NCBI GenBank assembly: GCA_002480525.1
Contig: DLCH01000049.1
Location: 12,810-27,102, forward strand
Length of the DNA stretch: 14,293 nucleotides
Reading direction: 5' to 3'
Source: Gammaproteobacteria bacterium UBA7803
Lineage (GTDB): Bacteria; Pseudomonadota; Gammaproteobacteria; Pseudomonadales; Azotimanducaceae
Shown here piece after piece: positions 11,899 to 14,293 of the stretch. The notes under the pieces are model-generated. The model worked only from the letters and a program-made list of their open reading frames with translations, had not been told where the DNA came from and made no database searches. The position numbers were made by a program, and so were the translations under genes. Position 1 is the stretch's first letter. Each line of letters starts with the position of its first letter.

Positions 11899-13724
11899 GC
11901 GCCTACCTCCCCATTGCGGATACGAACGACACGGAACATGCCCATTTCCATGTGATACAGCAGGTGACAGTGGAACGCCCAGCGGCCGGGCTCGACGGCG
12001 GTGATGAGCAGACTTACCCGCTCGGACGGCTTGATGGAGATGGTGTCCTTGAACGGCAGCCGGTCACCCTGGCCGTTCTCCAGCTCCATGAACATGCCGT
12101 GCAGGTGGATCGGATGCTCCATCATGGTGTCGTTCACCATGATCAGCCGCACGCGCTCGCCGTAGGGAAAGTCGATGGGTCCGTCGACCTCGTGGAACTC
12201 CTCGCCGTCGAACGACCACATGTAGCGTTCCATGTTGCCGGTGAGGTGCAGCTCCACCGTGTGGGTAGGCTCGCGTGTATCCTGCATCGGCACGACGTTG
12301 CGCAGCTGCGCGTAGGTCAGCACCCGGTGGCCGACGTTCTCGAGCCCGGTGCCGGGCTCGCCGAGCCGGTTGCGTTGCACCTCGGCCACCGAGATGTTGC
12401 CGGGGCCGTGCCAGTCGGGGCCATGGCGGGCGACGACGGGGCCGGCGGGCTCCATCATGCTGCCGGTACCCCCCATCTGCATGCTGTGGCCCTCGTGCTT
12501 CATGGTCGACATGTCGTGGCCTTCGTGCCCCTGCATGCCGGTGGAAGACATGTCCATGCCGCCCATGTCCATGCCCGCCATGTCCATGCCCATGTCCACC
12601 ATGGTGCGCTGGGGCGGCTCACGCAGCGGCGGGACGGCGGCGGCCATGCCGGGGCGCGGCGCCAGGGTGCCGCGGGCGTATCCGGAGCGGTCCATCGACT
12701 CCGCCATCACCGTGTAGGCCTGGTCCTGCCGGGGCTCGACGATGACGTCGTAACGCTCGGCCACGCCGATCTGGAACTCGTCGGTTTCCACCGGCTCGAC
12801 GTTCTGGCCGTCGGCCTGCACCACGGTCATGGGCAGCCCCGGAATGCGGACGTTGAAGAACGTCATGGCCGAGGCATTGATGACCCGCAGACGAATCCGC
12901 TCACCGGGGCTGAACAGCCCGGTCCAGTTGCCGGCCGGGTGCACGCCGTTCATCAGGTAGGTGTAGGTATGGCCGGTGATGTCGGCGATGTCGGTAGGGC
13001 TCATCCGCATGTTGCCCCAGGCGACTCGGTCGCGCAGCGTCGTGCCCCATCCGGCCTTCTGGACGTCTTCGAAGAAATCCTCGACGGTGCGCTGGCTGAA
13101 GTTGTAGTAGTCACTCATCTTCTTCAGCTTGGCCATCACCCGGTGGGGGTCCTCGAAGGTCCAGTCCGACAGCACCACCACGTAGTCGCGGTCGTAGGCG
13201 AACGGTTCCGGCTCCCGGGGGTGGATCACCAGGGGGCCGTACACGCCCGTCTGCTCCTGCAGCCCCGAGTGGCTGTGGTACCAGTAGCTGCCGTACTGAC
13301 GCACCGGGAAGTCGGCGACGAACGACTCGCCCGGCGGAATGCCGGGAAACGTCACGCCGGGAACGCCGTCCATCTCGAACGGCAGCAGAATGCCATGCCA
13401 GTGAATCGAGCTGTCCTCCTCGAGGTGATTGGTCACGCGCAGGGTGGCGCGCTGACCCTCCCAGAGTTCGACCAGCGGCCCCGGAATGGTGTGGTTGATG
13501 GTGGTCGCGGAGGCGTGACCGCCGGCGATGTCGATGGACTCGCGGCGGATGGCGATGTCCATGGTGACGTCACGGGGTTCGCCGCCGGGGACGCCGGCGC
13601 GTCCGGCCGCCGTAACGCCCGTGCGGGCGTAGGCGGGCAGCAGGGGGCCGAGGCCGGTGATCAGCCCGCTTGCCGCCAGGGCCTTGAGCAGCTGACGGCG
13701 TCCAGGATCGGGATGGTGATTCAT
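11895..13724 (-). CDS. copA: Periplasmic multicopper oxidase CopA/PcoA
   Basis: This 609-residue multicopper oxidase of copper resistance oxidises Cu(I) and sequesters copper in the periplasm. A twin-arginine signal (RRQLLKALAASG at 9-20) sends the folded enzyme across the membrane. The copper ligands are complete: HWHG (108-111), HSH (150-152), HPIHLHG (537-543) and HCHLLYHMEMGMF (585-597). In the last motif Cys586, His591 and Met596 give the type-1 site. A Met-rich segment at about 375-424 (MDMGG-like repeats, GMQGHEGHDM) is the CopA copper-binding loop. Length matches the family. AGGAG lies about 9 bases before the ATG, in a 108-bp gap after the CopL-like gene. It overlaps copB by ATGA. 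Confidence 0.97.
   Translation of the reverse strand: MNHHPDPGRRQLLKALAASGLITGLGPLLPAYARTGVTAAGRAGVPGGEPRDVTMDIAIRRESIDIAGGHASATTINHTIPGPLVELWEGQRATLRVTNHLEEDSSIHWHGILLPFEMDGVPGVTFPGIPPGESFVADFPVRQYGSYWYHSHSGLQEQTGVYGPLVIHPREPEPFAYDRDYVVVLSDWTFEDPHRVMAKLKKMSDYYNFSQRTVEDFFEDVQKAGWGTTLRDRVAWGNMRMSPTDIADITGHTYTYLMNGVHPAGNWTGLFSPGERIRLRVINASAMTFFNVRIPGLPMTVVQADGQNVEPVETDEFQIGVAERYDVIVEPRQDQAYTVMAESMDRSGYARGTLAPRPGMAAAVPPLREPPQRTMVDMGMDMAGMDMGGMDMSSTGMQGHEGHDMSTMKHEGHSMQMGGTGSMMEPAGPVVARHGPDWHGPGNISVAEVQRNRLGEPGTGLENVGHRVLTYAQLRNVVPMQDTREPTHTVELHLTGNMERYMWSFDGEEFHEVDGPIDFPYGERVRLIMVNDTMMEHPIHLHGMFMELENGQGDRLPFKDTISIKPSERVSLLITAVEPGRWAFHCHLLYHMEMGMFRVVRIRNGEVGA
12549..12600. repeat. copA: 15-bp tandem repeats encoding the CopA Met-rich loop
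   Basis: CATGTCCATGCC recurs at 12549, 12564 and 12579, each 15 bp apart, with a degenerate fourth copy at 12591. The repeat encodes MDMGG/MDMAG units in CopA. Unit gain or loss would keep frame and alter the number of Met ligands, as in other CopA proteins. Confidence 0.75.
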
Positions 13725-13832
13725 GTCGATCTCCTGTCGTACGGGCCACGCGCTGGCGCAGCGGCGCGCGGGCCAATTGGGTTAGGAAGCTTGGCGCCGG
13801 CGCATGACGGCGTGGCGCCCGTCGGCCGTTGG

Positions 13833-14186
13833 TCAGGCTGGTGGACGTTCCAGCCGCCGGTCGTGAGCGGCCAAGGTTGGCTGGGTTCGAGCCTGACTGC
13901 GTTCGGCGCCCGGCGGCGCCGGGTCGTTGGCGTCGGCGCCGGTCGACAGCAGGGGAGTGGGCATGGTGCACGTCAGGTGGGTCAGGCAATCGCAGTCGCA
14001 GGAGTCTACCTGCTGGGCGGGTGCGCGATCGCCGCCGTGGTAGCGGTGTGCCGGCAAGGTGTCCTGCAGGGCACCCTCAGGCGCTTCGCCGTAGCCCGCC
14101 AATGATGCCGGCGGGACGGCCAGTGCAATTTGGCTCACAACCGCGACGACTGCGAGCCACCGGAACGTGATCCTCTTCGTACCCAT
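13833..14186 (-). CDS. Secreted Cys-rich small protein preceding copA, CopL-like candidate
   Basis: This 117-residue protein has a clear signal peptide (about 1-30, basic head, hydrophobic core LAVVAVVSQIALAV, cleavage near SLAG). The mature part is short and polar. It holds HRYH (47-50), a striking CDCDC at 63-67, then His70 and Cys73, all able to bind copper, followed by a Pro/Ala/Arg-rich tail. A small metal-binding secreted protein just upstream of copA is the position of CopL, which regulates or buffers copper in xanthomonads, but I see no firm sequence match. The ATG at 14186 has only a weak ribosome site. The 107 bp beyond it, to the window end, is the probable promoter region of the cop unit; I recognise no cop box or confident -35/-10 pair there. 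Confidence 0.65.
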   Translation of the reverse strand: MGTKRITFRWLAVVAVVSQIALAVPPASLAGYGEAPEGALQDTLPAHRYHGGDRAPAQQVDSCDCDCLTHLTCTMPTPLLSTGADANDPAPPGAERSQARTQPTLAAHDRRLERPPA

Positions 14187-14293
14187 TTCTGCAGCAGCTT
14201 ACACCAAACGCAGGTTGCTCGCAGACAGATATGTTCGAGCCGCAGTTTCGGGGCCTTGGAATGGCGGGCCTAACCCCAATTCGACATTAGTTG

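Noticed and set aside
12549..12600. Short tandem repeats as a CRISPR-like array or mobile element
   Set aside because: The period is 15 bp, in frame, and encodes the Met-rich loop of CopA.
11775..14105. A 776-codon open frame on the plus strand, opposite copA and its neighbours
   Set aside because: The translation is His/Val/Gly/Arg-rich with no recognisable domain, and it mirrors copA codon by codon. The minus-strand proteins have complete copper ligands, signal peptides and ribosome sites. This is a GC-rich antisense shadow.

Overview
The window is GC-rich, densely coded and bacterial. Two-gene HflK/HflC, a PcoA/CopA-PcoB/CopB copper operon, a BCCT carrier and codon usage strongly biased to G/C at third positions all fit a proteobacterium, probably a gammaproteobacterium. 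The BCCT carrier and the adjacent ion channel would suit a salt-exposed habitat, but I cannot name the genus. The first 14 bases are a pure G run at the window edge and may be a sequencing or assembly artefact.

Layout. (1) 78-2244, plus strand: a secreted His-rich protein, a MerR-family metal-type regulator, a type-2 polyphosphate kinase whose GTG start overlaps the regulator's stop, and a small two-helix membrane protein. (2) 2274-2777, minus strand: a four-helix membrane protein of unknown function, divergent from (3) 2887-4832, plus strand: hflK and hflC, overlapping by ATGA. (4) 4829-5269, minus strand: a small potassium-channel-like protein with an unusual filter. It shares a CTAG double stop with hflC and lies only 24 bp from (5) the divergent BCCT transporter at 5294-6877. 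(6) 6883-14186, minus strand: a nine-gene same-strand run. In transcription order it is a Cys-rich secreted small protein (CopL-like position), copA, copB, a membrane-anchored c-type cytochrome with a His-rich tail that is broken by one missing base, a 34-residue small ORF with a perfect Shine-Dalgarno sequence, a glutaredoxin-MauE fusion, a GNAT acetyltransferase, an APC amino-acid permease and a helical ferritin-like protein. No gap without a gene exceeds about 110 bases; the longest are the regions before copA, before the CopL-like gene and before hflK.

How it may fit together. The clearest theme is metal handling, mainly copper. Periplasmic oxidation and sequestration (CopA), an outer-membrane partner (CopB), a cytochrome with metal-binding tail and a thiol-redox membrane protein form one probable transcription unit. 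At the other end, a His-rich secreted protein and a MerR-type regulator are followed directly by a polyphosphate kinase, which suggests metal-linked control of polyphosphate or nucleotide phosphate balance (inference). The middle holds envelope quality control (HflKC) and solute or ion transport (K+-channel-like protein, BCCT, APC), which suit osmotic stress. I saw no tRNA, rRNA, CRISPR array, insertion sequence or phage gene.
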